64,000 bases of DNA from positions 124,001 to 188,000 of the forward strand of contig NZ_JADQDO010000001.1 of the NCBI RefSeq assembly GCF_015694465.1. Direction: 5' to 3'. Numbering within the stretch: the first letter of the stretch is position 1; each line of letters begins with the position of its first letter. The notes under the pieces were generated by a model. The model had not been told where the DNA came from and did no database searches. It saw only the letters and a program-made list of their open reading frames with translations. The position numbers were made by a program, and so were the translations under genes. This DNA comes from Microvirga alba (lineage in GTDB: Bacteria > Pseudomonadota > Alphaproteobacteria > Rhizobiales > Beijerinckiaceae). Shown one piece after another: positions 25,920 to 34,896 of this stretch.

Positions 25920-26831
25920 TCAGGCCAACCGGTACTCGCTATCGAGGGATGGCAGGCCCTCGGTCGCGACCTGGCCTTTCGCGATGAGATCTTCCAGGTG
26001 AGCGAAGACCGAGAGGCCCGCCGCCCCGATCAAGGCGGGCTTCAGTCCCTGATAAATCGCGGCCACGATTTCGGGAATCGTCCTGTCGCCGGCCGCGAGA
26101 CGGTTGAGGATTGATACCTCGCGCTGGCGGCGGTGGTGGGCGAGGGCCCGAACGAAGCGTTGCGGTTCCCGCACGGGGCCGCCATGGCCGGGCCAATAGA
26201 GGGTCTCGTCACGCCCGCGCAGTTTCTCCAGGGAGGCCATGAAGTCGCCCATGGATCCGTCCGGCGGCGCGATGACGGTCGTGGACCACGCCATGACGTG
26301 GTCGCCCGAAAACAAGGCATTCTCCTCCGGCAGCGAAAAGGCGAGGTGGTTCGCCATGTGCCCCGGTGTCGTCAGCGCTTCGAGTCTCCAGCCGGGTCCC
26401 TCGATCACGTCGCCTTCGACGAGTTCCTGGTCGGGCACGTAGTCCTTGTCGGAGCTGGCCTCCAGGAAATTGACCTCGCCTATCGACAGGGGGCGTGCGC
26501 TGCGATGAGGGCCGCAGCCCACGAGCTTGGCTCCCGTCGCTGCCTGGATGGCTCGCGCGGCTGGAGAGTGATCCTTGTGGGTATGGGTCACGAGAACATG
26601 CGTCACCGTCTCGCCACGCACGGCGTCGAGCAGGGCGTCGATATGTTCGGGCAGATCGGGGCCGGGATCGATAATCGCCACGTGGCCCGACCCGACGATG
26701 TAGGTGCAGGTCCCCGTGAAGGTGATGGCCCCCGGATTGTTTGCCACGATCCTGCGAACCAGGGGGCTTACGCGCACGCATTCGCCGGACTGAGCCGGAG
26801 GGTCGATGTCGAATGCGAGTTCGTCTGCCAT
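25920..26831 (-). CDS. MBL-fold metallo-hydrolase (LACTB2-like)
   Basis: A 303-residue metallo-beta-lactamase-fold hydrolase. Metal motif HxHxDH is VTHTHKDHSP, a later His is in TPGHMANHLAF and Asp in FSGDHVM; another His is in YWPGHGGPV. A C-terminal winged-helix-like part (AIYQGLKPALIGAAGLSVFAHLEDL) matches LACTB2/glyoxalase-like relatives that act on RNA or thioesters. The start is ATG at 26831 or the adjacent ATG at 26834, after AAGGAAG. It is divergent from bioY. Substrate unknown. Confidence 0.88.
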   Translation of the reverse strand: MADELAFDIDPPAQSGECVRVSPLVRRIVANNPGAITFTGTCTYIVGSGHVAIIDPGPDLPEHIDALLDAVRGETVTHVLVTHTHKDHSPAARAIQAATGAKLVGCGPHRSARPLSIGEVNFLEASSDKDYVPDQELVEGDVIEGPGWRLEALTTPGHMANHLAFSLPEENALFSGDHVMAWSTTVIAPPDGSMGDFMASLEKLRGRDETLYWPGHGGPVREPQRFVRALAHHRRQREVSILNRLAAGDRTIPEIVAAIYQGLKPALIGAAGLSVFAHLEDLIAKGQVATEGLPSLDSEYRLA

Positions 26832-26964
26832 CATCACTTCCTTGAGGAATTTTCTGGGCATCAATAAGGAGCTTTGCTGCTGCCGCTTGAGGCCCTCGTC
26901 CGACCCCCGTATAAGGCCTTATCAGCCGCCCGCGAATGGCGGAATGAGATCTGGAGATCTGCTC

Positions 26965-27585
26965 ATGTCGACTGGCGCTACGTCCCTTGCCTCGCCGTCC
27001 ACCCTCGTTGGCCTTCTTTGGCCCTCGCGGGACGACGCTCGCTTCGCCGCGCTTCGCGCCATCGTCCTGATGGTCGTGGGCTCCGCGCTTCTCACTATCT
27101 CGGCGAAGGTTCAGGTGCCGCTGCCTTACGTGCCCATGACGATGCAGACGATGGTCGTCCTCATCATCGGCGCGTCTTATGGCCTGCGTCTCGGCGGCGC
27201 GACGGTTGCGCTCTATCTTGCCGAAGGCGCGATGGGGATGCCTGTTTTCGCCAATACCCCGCCGCTGGCCGCTGGTATTTCCTATTTCCTGAGCCCGACG
27301 GGCGGCTTCCTTTTCGGCTTCCTTGCTGCTGCCCTCGTCATGGGCTTCATGGCCGAACGCGGCTGGGACCGTTCGCTTGCCCGCGTCATCGTCATGATGA
27401 CCATCGGCCACGCGGTGATCTTCGCTGTTGGCCTGTCCTGGCTCTCCGCAATCATGCCGTTCGCCAAGGCCTGGACCGTGGGCGCTGCCCCCTTTGTCGC
27501 CGCGACCCTCGTCAAGACCGCGCTCGCCGCTGCCCTGATGCAGGCCGCCTGGACGGTGACGCGCCGCAAGGATGCTTCCCGCTAA
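26965..27585 (+). CDS. bioY: Biotin transporter substrate-binding component BioY
   Basis: Integral membrane S-component of an ECF-type biotin importer, 206 residues with about six hydrophobic segments. Signatures are VQVPLPYVPMTMQTMVVLI and the GAMGMPVFA motif with PTGGFLFGFLAAALVMG. The start at ATG 26965 (MSTGATSL) follows a GGAGA Shine-Dalgarno. No bioM or bioN genes adjoin, so it may act alone, as reported for some solitary BioY proteins, or with genes elsewhere. No biotin riboswitch or clear BioR box was seen. A strong terminator follows. Confidence 0.92.
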   Translation: MSTGATSLASPSTLVGLLWPSRDDARFAALRAIVLMVVGSALLTISAKVQVPLPYVPMTMQTMVVLIIGASYGLRLGGATVALYLAEGAMGMPVFANTPPLAAGISYFLSPTGGFLFGFLAAALVMGFMAERGWDRSLARVIVMMTIGHAVIFAVGLSWLSAIMPFAKAWTVGAAPFVAATLVKTALAAALMQAAWTVTRRKDASR

Positions 27586-27616
27586 GCCTTTGAAGGCCGA
27601 TCAAGCCTTACAAAAA

Positions 27617-27640
27617 GCCGCCCCTTCGGGCGGCTTTTTT
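27617..27640 (+). terminator. Rho-independent terminator of bioY
   Basis: Stem GCCGCCC/GGGCGGC with loop CTTC, followed by TTTTTT. It is a textbook intrinsic terminator 31 bp after the bioY stop; a run of A upstream of the stem (AAAAA) makes it usable from the other strand for the convergent DoxX gene too. Confidence 0.92.
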
Positions 27641-27666
27641 GTTTCGCGGCGTGATGCGAGTGCGGC

Positions 27667-28074
27667 TCAGGCTGCGCGCCGCTGGCGCAACTGGTCGAGG
27701 CTCCACGCGCCACCGCCGGCGGCGACCAGGAACAGAAATACGAAGCAATAGAGGATTGCCGCATCGCCGCCGTTCAAAGCGGGGAAGAAGCTTTTGGGTG
27801 CGTGGGCCATCCAATAGGCGACCGCCATCTGACCCGCGAGAATGAAAGCGACAGGGCGGGTGAAAAGCCCGAACGCCAGAAGCGCGCCGCCGACGATCTC
27901 GATGACGCCCGCGAACCAGAACAAGGTGAACATGGCAGGGGCGGGACTGGCCGAAACCGGGAACCCGAGAAGCTTCTGGGTGCCGTGCTCCAGGAAGATC
28001 AGCGCCGCCACGATGCGCAGGACGCTCAGAAGGCGCGGGGCCCAAATGTTTTCGAGAGAAGTCGTTCCATTCAT
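27667..28074 (-). CDS. DoxX-family membrane protein
   Basis: A 135-residue inner-membrane protein with four hydrophobic segments. The family motif RIVAALIFLEHGTQKLLGFP is near the N-terminus and GLFTRPVAFILAGQMAVAYWM follows. DoxX proteins are small quinone-related or redox-linked membrane proteins of mostly unknown role. It is a single gene converging on bioY. Confidence 0.9.
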   Translation of the reverse strand: MNGTTSLENIWAPRLLSVLRIVAALIFLEHGTQKLLGFPVSASPAPAMFTLFWFAGVIEIVGGALLAFGLFTRPVAFILAGQMAVAYWMAHAPKSFFPALNGGDAAILYCFVFLFLVAAGGGAWSLDQLRQRRAA

Positions 28075-28282
28075 TGATTCGTCTCCATGCTGGGAATTCT
28101 GCCGTCTGCGTCGGCTCTCCCAACGCGTGGCTGCGTGACGAACCCGTTAGCGGTGCGCAGGCGCTCTTTCCAGATCGAGAGGCCCGCCATCCGGTAACGA
28201 ATTGCTTACCACGTTTGGAAGTCACATCGATCCTACGGCGCGGCGCCGCGTTCTCCTCATGCGCAGAACGCAGGAGACTGCA

Positions 28283-28420
28283 ATGCTGATCCTCGATCCG
28301 AGAACCGGACAGATTATCTCGATCGACCCTCGGCCAAAGCCGAGTCGTTGCAGCGCGCCTTGGTCGCACGCGAACAAGGAATGTTTTCCGATTGAAGCAA
28401 TGTTGAGGAACGACCTTTGA
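28283..28420 (+). CDS. Small hypothetical protein
   Basis: A 45-residue frame starting MLILDPRTGQIISIDPRPKPS. An AGGAG Shine-Dalgarno lies 6 bases before the ATG and the space to the left is long enough for a promoter, which supports translation. The C-terminal half is less gene-like. The rest of 28075-28282 holds only the DoxX upstream region. No function recognised. Confidence 0.4.
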   Translation: MLILDPRTGQIISIDPRPKPSRCSAPWSHANKECFPIEAMLRNDL

Positions 28421-28438
28421 AGGTCTCGGGAAAGTTGG

Positions 28439-28512
28439 TCGGAGTGGCAGGATTTGAACCTGCGACCCCCACGTCCCGAACGTGGTGCGCTACCAGACTG
28501 CGCTACACTCCG
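28439..28512 (-). tRNA. tRNA-Pro (anticodon CGG)
   Basis: Read on the minus strand, acceptor CGGAGTG pairs with CACTCCG, discriminator A. The D-stem is GCGC, the anticodon stem CCACG/CGTGG carries loop TTCGGGA with anticodon CGG, and the T-arm is GCAGG TTCAAAT CCTGC. No CCA is encoded. 74 bases. Confidence 0.96.
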
Positions 28513-28674
28513 ACACCGAAAATCTTCGGGAGGCCGGTCTTATAGCGGGGGTGGCGGAGGGCCGCAAGGGGTGAAATGGCGGTTCGTGACGATATCTGCG
28601 CAACTCGCGAAACTCTGCTGAAAACGGAGTTGCCAGCAGCGATTATGCCGATTATGAACACGCCACTCCGATGG

Positions 28675-28749
28675 TGGGGCGTCGCCAAGCGGTAAGGCAG
28701 CGGTTTTTGGTACCGCCATTCCCAGGTTCGAATCCTGGCGCCCCAGCCA
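28675..28749 (+). tRNA. tRNA-Gln (anticodon TTG)
   Basis: Acceptor TGGGGCG pairs with CGCCCCA, discriminator G and an encoded CCA follow. The anticodon stem GCGGT/ACCGC carries TTTTGGT with anticodon TTG; T-arm CCAGG TTCGAAT CCTGG. The 75-base gene marks the left border of the accessory region. Confidence 0.96.
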
Positions 28750-29353
28750 ATCCTCCCACTCCTGAAAAACCTGGAATTCTCGCTGGCTGGGTAGCTTTGT
28801 GCCCCGGTGGGACTTATTCGTCGATGACGTGATCAGCCCTCCAGATCCTGATCCCGTTCGTCCAGGGTCATTTGCAGCGGATGCTTCGAGGCTTCGGCTG
28901 TCCTTTTCAGGCCCATGCGCACGATCATTCCGAGGGGATTGTTCGAGCCGAGCCAGAGAAAGAGGTTCTCCACGCCGTCTCCATTCACATGATGATGCCT
29001 TAGCAATTCCAGCTGGCTGTACTCGTTGAATTGAGGATCTCGTGACGGGTTCAAGGACCACGTGGGCGGTCCGCTCGAAGCGGCGTTTGGCAGGGCAAAG
29101 AACCGGTCATTGGCCCTCGGGATTGCCAGCAATGCGCTCAAGGCAACGTCGCGGCGTCACCATCCACGCATCCGCCCGCGACCGATACGTTCGGGTAGAA
29201 CTGGTGCCGGCCTAGGGCAGAGCGATGTCCCCCTAGCACCGTTCGGAGTGGTCCTCCGCCTCGTCCCAAGTACTTGTGAAGACGATTGCGCTCGACCATT
29301 CGCGAGGCTTGCGGATGTCGCTGCAGTACTATTTCTGAATTCCGGCTGCGTCA
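28750..29353. other. Gene-poor interval after tRNA-Gln
   Basis: Apart from the weak candidate at 28833-29141 (minus strand) nothing convincing is coded in these 600 bases. The base composition is lower in GC than the core genes to the left. No integrase gene, no terminal inverted repeats and no second copy of the tRNA-Gln 3' end were seen. It may be a decayed junction between core and accessory DNA. Confidence 0.4.
28833..29141 (-). CDS. Possible hypothetical protein or gene remnant
   Basis: A 102-residue frame whose C-terminal two thirds (QFNEYSQLELLRHHHVNGDG ... LFLWLGSNNPLGMIVRMGL) has ordinary amino-acid composition, unlike shadow frames in this DNA. No family is recognised and no good Shine-Dalgarno is visible. 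It may be the 3' fragment of a lost gene next to the tRNA-Gln gene. Confidence 0.3.
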   Translation of the reverse strand: MSALLAIPRANDRFFALPNAASSGPPTWSLNPSRDPQFNEYSQLELLRHHHVNGDGVENLFLWLGSNNPLGMIVRMGLKRTAEASKHPLQMTLDERDQDLEG

Positions 29354-30271
29354 CTACCAGATGAAGCTAGGCACGACATACTGTGGCGCAAAGCCCGTTC
29401 GGGCGAATAGGAGGGAGCAACTTTCGGGATCGACACCCTGCGGACCCCATGCGAGCTCGCCGCGATGGATCCCGCCGGCCACGAGGATGCTATCAAGACC
29501 GCATCCCGCTGCCCCGGCGACGTCGTGATGAAGGGAATCGCCGATCGCTGCCACACGGTCTCGCGGTAGATCGAGGAGGCGCAAGCACGTGTCGTAGATC
29601 CGGCCATGAGGCTTGCCGTGATAGCGCACGGCGCCTCCCAGTTCTTCATAAGCCCTGGCGATCGCACCGGGGGCCTCAAGTAGTATGCCGTCAGGACTGA
29701 CGCGCACGATGTCGGGGTTGCCGCAGATCATCGGCAATCTGCGCTCGGCAGCCCGGTCGAGAATCTTCTTCCATCCTGCGATCGATTGGCGCGGCGGGTC
29801 CATGCTGAGAGCGAAAAGAAAGTCTGCCTGGTCGATATCGGAGACTAGCGTCAGTCCGAGGCCGTCGACCAGATGATCTTCGCCTTCGCGGCAGAACAGA
29901 AAACATCGCGGCCCCAAGGCCGCGTGGAACGGATCGTTCCTGTCGAGCAGGGCATCGCGCGCGTCATCCCCGGCAGATATGACGGCATCGTAAAGCGACC
30001 TTGAAAATCCAATACGGCTGAGCAGGATCTCGTTTTCGGGGCCGCGCCGTCCGGAATTCGAAAGAATCAGAATCGCCTTCCCCGCAGAACGAAGGGCGGC
30101 AAGGGCCTCGACGGCGCCCGCATACGGGCGAACTCCATCATGCAGAACGCCCCACTGATCCAGCAGGAAGCCGTCGAAATGCGGAGCCAGCGACGCCATC
30201 CCGGTTCGCGCTTCGAAAAGGGGCGGCTTTGCCACCTGCGGGCTGGCCTCAAGTGATGCGGGAGCGGACAT
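29354..30271 (-). CDS. HAD-superfamily class IIA phosphatase (TIGR01459-like)
   Basis: A 305-residue NagD/PGP-type sugar-phosphatase relative. HAD motif I reads LLDQWGVLHDG: the nucleophile Asp is present but the usual second Asp is Trp, as in the TIGR01459 subfamily. Motif II is LILSNSGRR, the Lys is in RYHGKPHGRIY, and motif IV is VAAIGDSLHHDVAGA. The start at 30271 (MSAPAS) overlaps the end of the permease gene by about 23 bp. As the last gene of the phn-type ABC operon it probably removes phosphate from the imported compound inside the cell; this is inferred from position. Confidence 0.85.
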   Translation of the reverse strand: MSAPASLEASPQVAKPPLFEARTGMASLAPHFDGFLLDQWGVLHDGVRPYAGAVEALAALRSAGKAILILSNSGRRGPENEILLSRIGFSRSLYDAVISAGDDARDALLDRNDPFHAALGPRCFLFCREGEDHLVDGLGLTLVSDIDQADFLFALSMDPPRQSIAGWKKILDRAAERRLPMICGNPDIVRVSPDGILLEAPGAIARAYEELGGAVRYHGKPHGRIYDTCLRLLDLPRDRVAAIGDSLHHDVAGAAGCGLDSILVAGGIHRGELAWGPQGVDPESCSLLFARTGFAPQYVVPSFIW

Positions 30272-31049
30272 AGGCTGAGAAAGCTTCACTGAGTATGACG
30301 ACGACGAAAATCGCTAACAGGATGACAAGGACTTGCGACCAGAGGAACTGGTTGATGGAGGCGTAGAGATAGAGGCCGATCCCTCCAGCGCCGACAAAAC
30401 CGAGAACACTGGATTCACGCACGTTGATGTCCCACCGGTAGATGGTTGTGCCGATCAGTACGGGGTAGATCTGCGGCAGGATGGCGGTGGAGTAGATCTG
30501 CAGTGTTCCGGCTCCCGTCGCCTCGATGGCCTCGATCTGGCCGTGATCCACCTCCTCGATGGCCTCGGCGACGAGTTTGGCGATGAAGCCGACGGAGCGG
30601 GCGGCCACAGCGCAGATGCCGGCCACGGGGCCGGGACCGAATATCGCAACGAAGACCAGCCCCCAGATCACCGTATTGATAGAACGCGACAGAACGAGGA
30701 TGGCGCGGCCGACCAGCCAAGTTGCTCCATTGAGTGTCGTATTGCGCGCAGCAAGGAACGCAATCGGAACCGCAAAGATGATCGAAATCATGGTGCCGAG
30801 CGTCGCGATATGAATCGTCTCGACAAGCGGCCTTAAAACCAAAGGCAAATAGGACCAACGGGGTGGCCACATGCGCTGCACAAGATCAGCCGCCTGCAAA
30901 TGAGCGTCGGCGAAAAATGCCCATTCGATTTCGAGTGCGGAGACCGACCAAGCTGCTGCCAGCGCGGCGCTGCCGATCCACAGCCAATGAATCAGACGTT
31001 CACGGGGAGTGTAGCGTTGCCAAATATCGGGATAGTTTTTTTTGCTCAA
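30249..31049 (-). CDS. phnE: Phosphonate-type ABC transporter permease (second PhnE)
   Basis: Inner-membrane permease of 266 residues with about six hydrophobic segments. The EAA-like loop is AIEATGAGTLQIYSTAILPQIYP, and the C-terminal NVRESSVLGFVGAGGIGLYLY block is diagnostic of PhnE. The TTG at 31049 is chosen: GGAGG lies 5 bases before it and its first bases overlap the previous stop (TTGA). An earlier GTG at 31082 is weaker. Pairs with the other PhnE to form the channel. Confidence 0.92.
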   Translation of the reverse strand: MSKKNYPDIWQRYTPRERLIHWLWIGSAALAAAWSVSALEIEWAFFADAHLQAADLVQRMWPPRWSYLPLVLRPLVETIHIATLGTMISIIFAVPIAFLAARNTTLNGATWLVGRAILVLSRSINTVIWGLVFVAIFGPGPVAGICAVAARSVGFIAKLVAEAIEEVDHGQIEAIEATGAGTLQIYSTAILPQIYPVLIGTTIYRWDINVRESSVLGFVGAGGIGLYLYASINQFLWSQVLVILLAIFVVVILSEAFSAYVRSRIT

Positions 31050-31861
31050 CGGAGCCTCCGCCGGACCCAGTCGCTGAACCACTCGCCAAGCGCTACCATA
31101 GCGGCGATCGAAATTAGAATAGCGCTGCTGAAATCGAAATCGTAACGAGAGAATGAGGCGGAGAGGGTTTGGCCGATGCCGCCCGCGCCGACAATGCCGA
31201 TCACAGTGGAATGCCGCAAATTCGCGTCAAGTCGATAGATAAATACACCCAGCGTCTTCACTAGAACCTGCGGCGTGACTGCATAGAATACCACCTGAGC
31301 GAAGGTGGCGCCCGTCGCGCGCACTGCTTCGACCGGCCCCTCCTTCATGTTTTCGATATCCTCTGCCAACATCTTTCCCAGGAATATTGCCGACGCGAAT
31401 GCAAGGGTCAGCAGTCCCGCTACGGGGCCAAACCCAAATAGCTTTACGAAGAAAATTGCGATGATGACTTCGTGAAACGTACGGCCGATGACGATCAGTC
31501 CGCGGGCCATGAGATATATCGGTCTCGGCGCGAGATTGCGCGCGGCGCAGATGCCGAGTGGGATGCACAACAACATTCCGACAATACTCGCCGCGATAGC
31601 AATTTGGATGCTCTCGATCATGCCGTTGAGGAGAATTTGCCAACGCTCGAAACTTGGCGGCACCATCCGCATCAGAATGTCGAGCGCGCGCGGCAACCCG
31701 GCCAGAACGCGTTTGCCGTCGATGTTGAGGGTTGAAAGTGACCAGACCAGATAAAGAATGATGCCGAGCCAGAACATCGCGCGGCGGGCACGTGTACCGA
31801 ACAACGTCGGTGGTCGCCATGCATCGGGGTGGGCGGCGCGGACGGCGTCGGAACTCATCAT
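31046..31861 (-). CDS. phnE: Phosphonate-type ABC transporter permease (first PhnE)
   Basis: Permease of 271 residues. It has [19 protein letters not shown] and [24 protein letters not shown] as EAA-like loop, and [21 protein letters not shown], the PhnE signature. Its start ATG overlaps the phnC stop (ATGA) and its stop overlaps the next gene, so the operon is translationally coupled. It differs enough from the second PhnE to suggest a heterodimeric channel rather than a recent duplication. Confidence 0.93.
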   Translation of the reverse strand: MMSSDAVRAAHPDAWRPPTLFGTRARRAMFWLGIILYLVWSLSTLNIDGKRVLAGLPRALDILMRMVPPSFERWQILLNGMIESIQIAIAASIVGMLLCIPLGICAARNLAPRPIYLMARGLIVIGRTFHEVIIAIFFVKLFGFGPVAGLLTLAFASAIFLGKMLAEDIENMKEGPVEAVRATGATFAQVVFYAVTPQVLVKTLGVFIYRLDANLRHSTVIGIVGAGGIGQTLSASFSRYDFDFSSAILISIAAMVALGEWFSDWVRRRLR

Positions 31862-32694
31862 GCGCCCGCAGCTTCGTTGTTCGAAGTCAGCGTCCAGTCC
31901 TCGTCGCCATAGATCCGCGCCAGCGCGGCATCGGTCAGCTGGTCTGGCGTATCATCGAAGACGAGGGCGCCCTCGCTGAGGCCCACAATGCGATCAGCAT
32001 GACTCTTGGCGAGCGCAACATCGTGAATGTTGATAATGGCCGGGGTCTTGCGTTCGGCAACAAGCTCTCCGACGAGCCGCATGATCTGACGCGAGGTCTT
32101 TGGATCAAGGCTCGCCGTAGGCTCGTCTAATAGCAGCAAGTCAGGGCGCTGCATCAATGCGCGCGCGATACCGACACGTTGTCGCTGTCCACCCGAAAGC
32201 GCGTCGGCGCGTCGGTCCTGATAGCCCGCGAGGCCCACGCGGTCGAGAAGCTCGAATGCCGCGCGAATATCCTCGGCTGGAAATCTATAGCGCAGCGAAG
32301 CAAACAGGCTGACATAGCCCAGACGACCAGAAAGCACATTCTGCATGACTGTAAGCCGCTCTACCAGGTTGTATTCCTGGAAGATCATGCCGATACGCCT
32401 ACGCGCCGAACGCAAATCTTTCCTGTCGAGCGCTACAATATCCTTGCCATTAAGCAAGATACGTCCAGAGGTCGGTTCGACCAGCCGGTTGATGCAGCGA
32501 ATGAAGGTGCTCTTGCCCGCTCCGGACGATCCGATGATCGCCACGACCTGCGGACGGTCGATGATCATGTCGATGCCGTTCAGCGCGCGTTTACCAGTCT
32601 TGTAGACTTTGCTGAGGCACTGGACGTCGAGCAGCGGCGCGACAGCCTTGGAGGTTGCCGCGCCGCTTTGGGTGCGTGCCGACACGTGTGCCAT
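31858..32694 (-). CDS. phnC: Phosphonate-type ABC transporter ATP-binding protein
   Basis: A 278-residue ATPase energising the PhnD/PhnE importer. Walker A is [17 protein letters not shown], the Q-loop is [14 protein letters not shown], the ABC signature [17 protein letters not shown], Walker [13 protein letters not shown]. The switch His lies in [16 protein letters not shown]. The Q-loop and VERLTV segment are typical of PhnC. ATG 32694 overlaps the phnD stop by one base. Confidence 0.95.
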   Translation of the reverse strand: MAHVSARTQSGAATSKAVAPLLDVQCLSKVYKTGKRALNGIDMIIDRPQVVAIIGSSGAGKSTFIRCINRLVEPTSGRILLNGKDIVALDRKDLRSARRRIGMIFQEYNLVERLTVMQNVLSGRLGYVSLFASLRYRFPAEDIRAAFELLDRVGLAGYQDRRADALSGGQRQRVGIARALMQRPDLLLLDEPTASLDPKTSRQIMRLVGELVAERKTPAIINIHDVALAKSHADRIVGLSEGALVFDDTPDQLTDAALARIYGDEDWTLTSNNEAAGA

Positions 32695-33686
32695 CAATCG
32701 CCCTTCAACTTGGAAAGGCCATCCTGCGTATATGTAACGCCGGTCTCCTTCTGAATGGTGCGGATATCAGACCAGGCGTCTTTGTAGTCGATCTTCTTGA
32801 AACCTTTCTCGTCTTTGAACTCCTTTGCGAGTTTCGAGTTCAGAAAATCGAAGGTGAGGAAAGCCTCTTGGATTTTCTGCTGGAGTTCAGGGTTGAGGTC
32901 GTGCGCCACGCCAAAGGCGGTGCGGGGAAACGGGTTCGACTCGTACACGATACGGACCGCATCGGCCTTGAACATGCCACGAGCCACCATGCGTTCCATC
33001 ACATTGGATGCGATGGGCGCTGCGTCATAATCCTTGTTCACAACGCCCATGATCGAGTTGTCGTGTTTCCCCGAGAAGAGAACCTCATAGTCGGTTCCGG
33101 GTTGGATACCCTTCTCTTTGAACAGGACGCGCGGTGCGGTGTCTCCCGAATTCGAGGAAGGGGCCACATGCGCAACGCGCTTGCCCTTGAGATCAGCGAC
33201 CGATTTGATGGAACTGTCGGCCGGGACAATGAGCTGGAGCGTGTAGCCGATCGTACCATCCTTCTTTTCCATGGCGACGAGAGGCCGAAAACCCGCAAGA
33301 TTGACTGCGTAGGGCGTTGCGCCACTGGCAACACCGGCGATGTGCAGCCGCCCGGATCGCATGGCTTCGATTTGGGCAGCGTAGGATTCAGCCGCGAACC
33401 AGCGCACGCGCTTGCCGGTTACTTTGCCAAGGTGGGTCATGAAATCTTCGAAGACATTCTCATAGACTGAGGGATCCTCGACCGGCGTGTAGCTGAAAAT
33501 CAGCGTGTCGGGATTCTTCCAGCCACTTTTGTCCTTTGGCACATCGGCCAGAAGGTCGCCATCAGCGTCACAATAGCGAGCATCGAGCGTGCCCCGACTG
33601 GCGCAGTTCTGCGCCTCTGCGGCGCCGATTTGAACCGCTGTTGCGACACACAGCGTCGCAACAACGGACAGAATTGTCCGTAGCAT
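32694..33686 (-). CDS. phnD: PhnD-like phosphate/phosphite/phosphonate substrate-binding protein
   Basis: Periplasmic binding protein of 330 residues with a signal peptide ([26 protein letters not shown]). The phosphonate-binding domain shows [38 protein letters not shown] and the anion-binding Ser-rich loop [14 protein letters not shown]. The ATG at 33686 follows GAGGATC. It is the first gene of the operon. The ligand may be a phosphonate or a phosphate ester; the attached HAD phosphatase favours the latter, and no C-P lyase genes are present. Confidence 0.92.
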   Translation of the reverse strand: MLRTILSVVATLCVATAVQIGAAEAQNCASRGTLDARYCDADGDLLADVPKDKSGWKNPDTLIFSYTPVEDPSVYENVFEDFMTHLGKVTGKRVRWFAAESYAAQIEAMRSGRLHIAGVASGATPYAVNLAGFRPLVAMEKKDGTIGYTLQLIVPADSSIKSVADLKGKRVAHVAPSSNSGDTAPRVLFKEKGIQPGTDYEVLFSGKHDNSIMGVVNKDYDAAPIASNVMERMVARGMFKADAVRIVYESNPFPRTAFGVAHDLNPELQQKIQEAFLTFDFLNSKLAKEFKDEKGFKKIDYKDAWSDIRTIQKETGVTYTQDGLSKLKGD

Positions 33687-33794
33687 GAGATCCTCCCAAA
33701 ATAACCTGCCGTTGACCGGCCTTTTATCATTTCTGAGAGAAATCAATCACACTGGAAACAAATGATCAAGCGGACTTGTAGTAGAGGGAGAGTA

Positions 33795-34592
33795 TCAGTC
33801 GGTTGCGACGATACATTTCGTTCCAGCTTCGATGAGACATCTCCGTAACGCTTCCGGTGGCTCTGCATCCGTGACGAGAATGTCGAAGGAGGACAGGGGG
33901 GCAAGGCGACCCACTGCTGTCCTGTCGAATTTTGATGAATCGGCGACCGCGATCGCGCTTCTCGAATGGGCGAGGCTAGCCTGTCTGACAGCGATCTTTT
34001 GCAGGTCGAAATCCATCGGCGCGCCATCGGTGTCAAAGCCCGCAAAACTCATAATCGTGAAGTCGACTTTGAAAAGGCCGATCTGATCGATAGTAACGCT
34101 TCCGACAAGTGATCCGTTGGGGCCGCGCAGCGCGCCGCCCGTGACGAAGACCTCGATGCGCGGATGATCCGTGAACAGCATCGCGACGGCGGCGCTGCAG
34201 GTGAAAACTTGCAAGCCGTTCTTCACCAGGAGCGCGCGGGCGACGGCCTCGACTGTCGTGCCCACGTCGAGGAATACGGATGCCCCATCTGGAATTCGGT
34301 GGGCTACGGCACGTCCAATTCGTTCTTTGCCATTGATGGCTATGACCTGCTTTTGCGCATAGCCGAGGCGCACCGAGTTGTCCCGGAGGCCAGCGCCGCC
34401 GTGGAAGCGTTGCAGCAGGTGGGCCTTTTCAAGTTGGATGATATCTCGACGTACGGTTTGGTTCGACACACCGAACTGGCGCGCGAGCGCTTCGATGGTG
34501 GCGAAGCCTTGCTCTTGGACGGCTTTCAGCACAAGCTGCTGCCTTGCACTGAGGTCGTCGCCCTGGTGTCGCAATGCGGCTTCGTGTTTCAT
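33795..34592 (-). CDS. DeoR-family transcriptional regulator
   Basis: A 265-residue repressor. The N-terminal HTH is FATIEALARQFGVSNQTVRRDIIQLEKAHLLQRFHGGAG, a standard DeoR signature; the C-terminal sensor has DVGTTVEAVARALL and VTGGALRGPNGSLVG for sugar-phosphate binding. It lies upstream of phnD on the same strand, 108 bp away, and probably controls that operon in response to a phosphorylated sugar-like ligand. This agrees with a phosphorylated substrate for the importer. Confidence 0.92.
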   Translation of the reverse strand: MKHEAALRHQGDDLSARQQLVLKAVQEQGFATIEALARQFGVSNQTVRRDIIQLEKAHLLQRFHGGAGLRDNSVRLGYAQKQVIAINGKERIGRAVAHRIPDGASVFLDVGTTVEAVARALLVKNGLQVFTCSAAVAMLFTDHPRIEVFVTGGALRGPNGSLVGSVTIDQIGLFKVDFTIMSFAGFDTDGAPMDFDLQKIAVRQASLAHSRSAIAVADSSKFDRTAVGRLAPLSSFDILVTDAEPPEALRRCLIEAGTKCIVATD

Positions 34593-34896
34593 CAGGACGG
34601 TTCCGCTTGTAAACTATCTTACATTGATCCGTTAATGCGGGGGGCGCGCGGCTTGTCAAGCGCCCTATCGGGCAGAACACCCGAAACGCGTCACGCTGCG
34701 TATTCCTCGCACTCCTGACCAGGAGTTACCGCGACATCGTCCTGAAAACCGTGCTCCGTTGAGTCCCAAATCCTGTCCAATGCCCGTTAGTGTGGACGAC
34801 GCCTGGTAGTTTTGGTCCTTGCTTTGCTTCAAAGAGTGGCTCACATTTAGCTCCAAACATGCACAATATCACGTTTCCGGGTCTGGGAGGGGGTAA
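34593..34896. other. Intergenic region, possible promoters
   Basis: These 304 bases separate the DeoR gene from the small rightward gene at 34897. They include a short exact dyad, CTCCTGACCAGGAG (34711-34724), and AT-rich patches suitable for promoters. No gene, tRNA or long repeat was seen. Confidence 0.35.

Noticed and set aside
26835-26964. Biotin riboswitch or BioR box before bioY
   Set aside because: No matching structure or palindrome was seen; only an ordinary Shine-Dalgarno.
26209-27411. 400-residue minus-strand frame spanning the MBL gene and bioY
   Set aside because: His/Arg/Asp-rich shadow translation; real genes on both strands are clear.
28540-29061. 173-residue minus-strand frame containing a GRQDSNLG-type stretch
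   Set aside because: That stretch is the antisense translation of the tRNA-Gln gene, a well-known annotation artefact.
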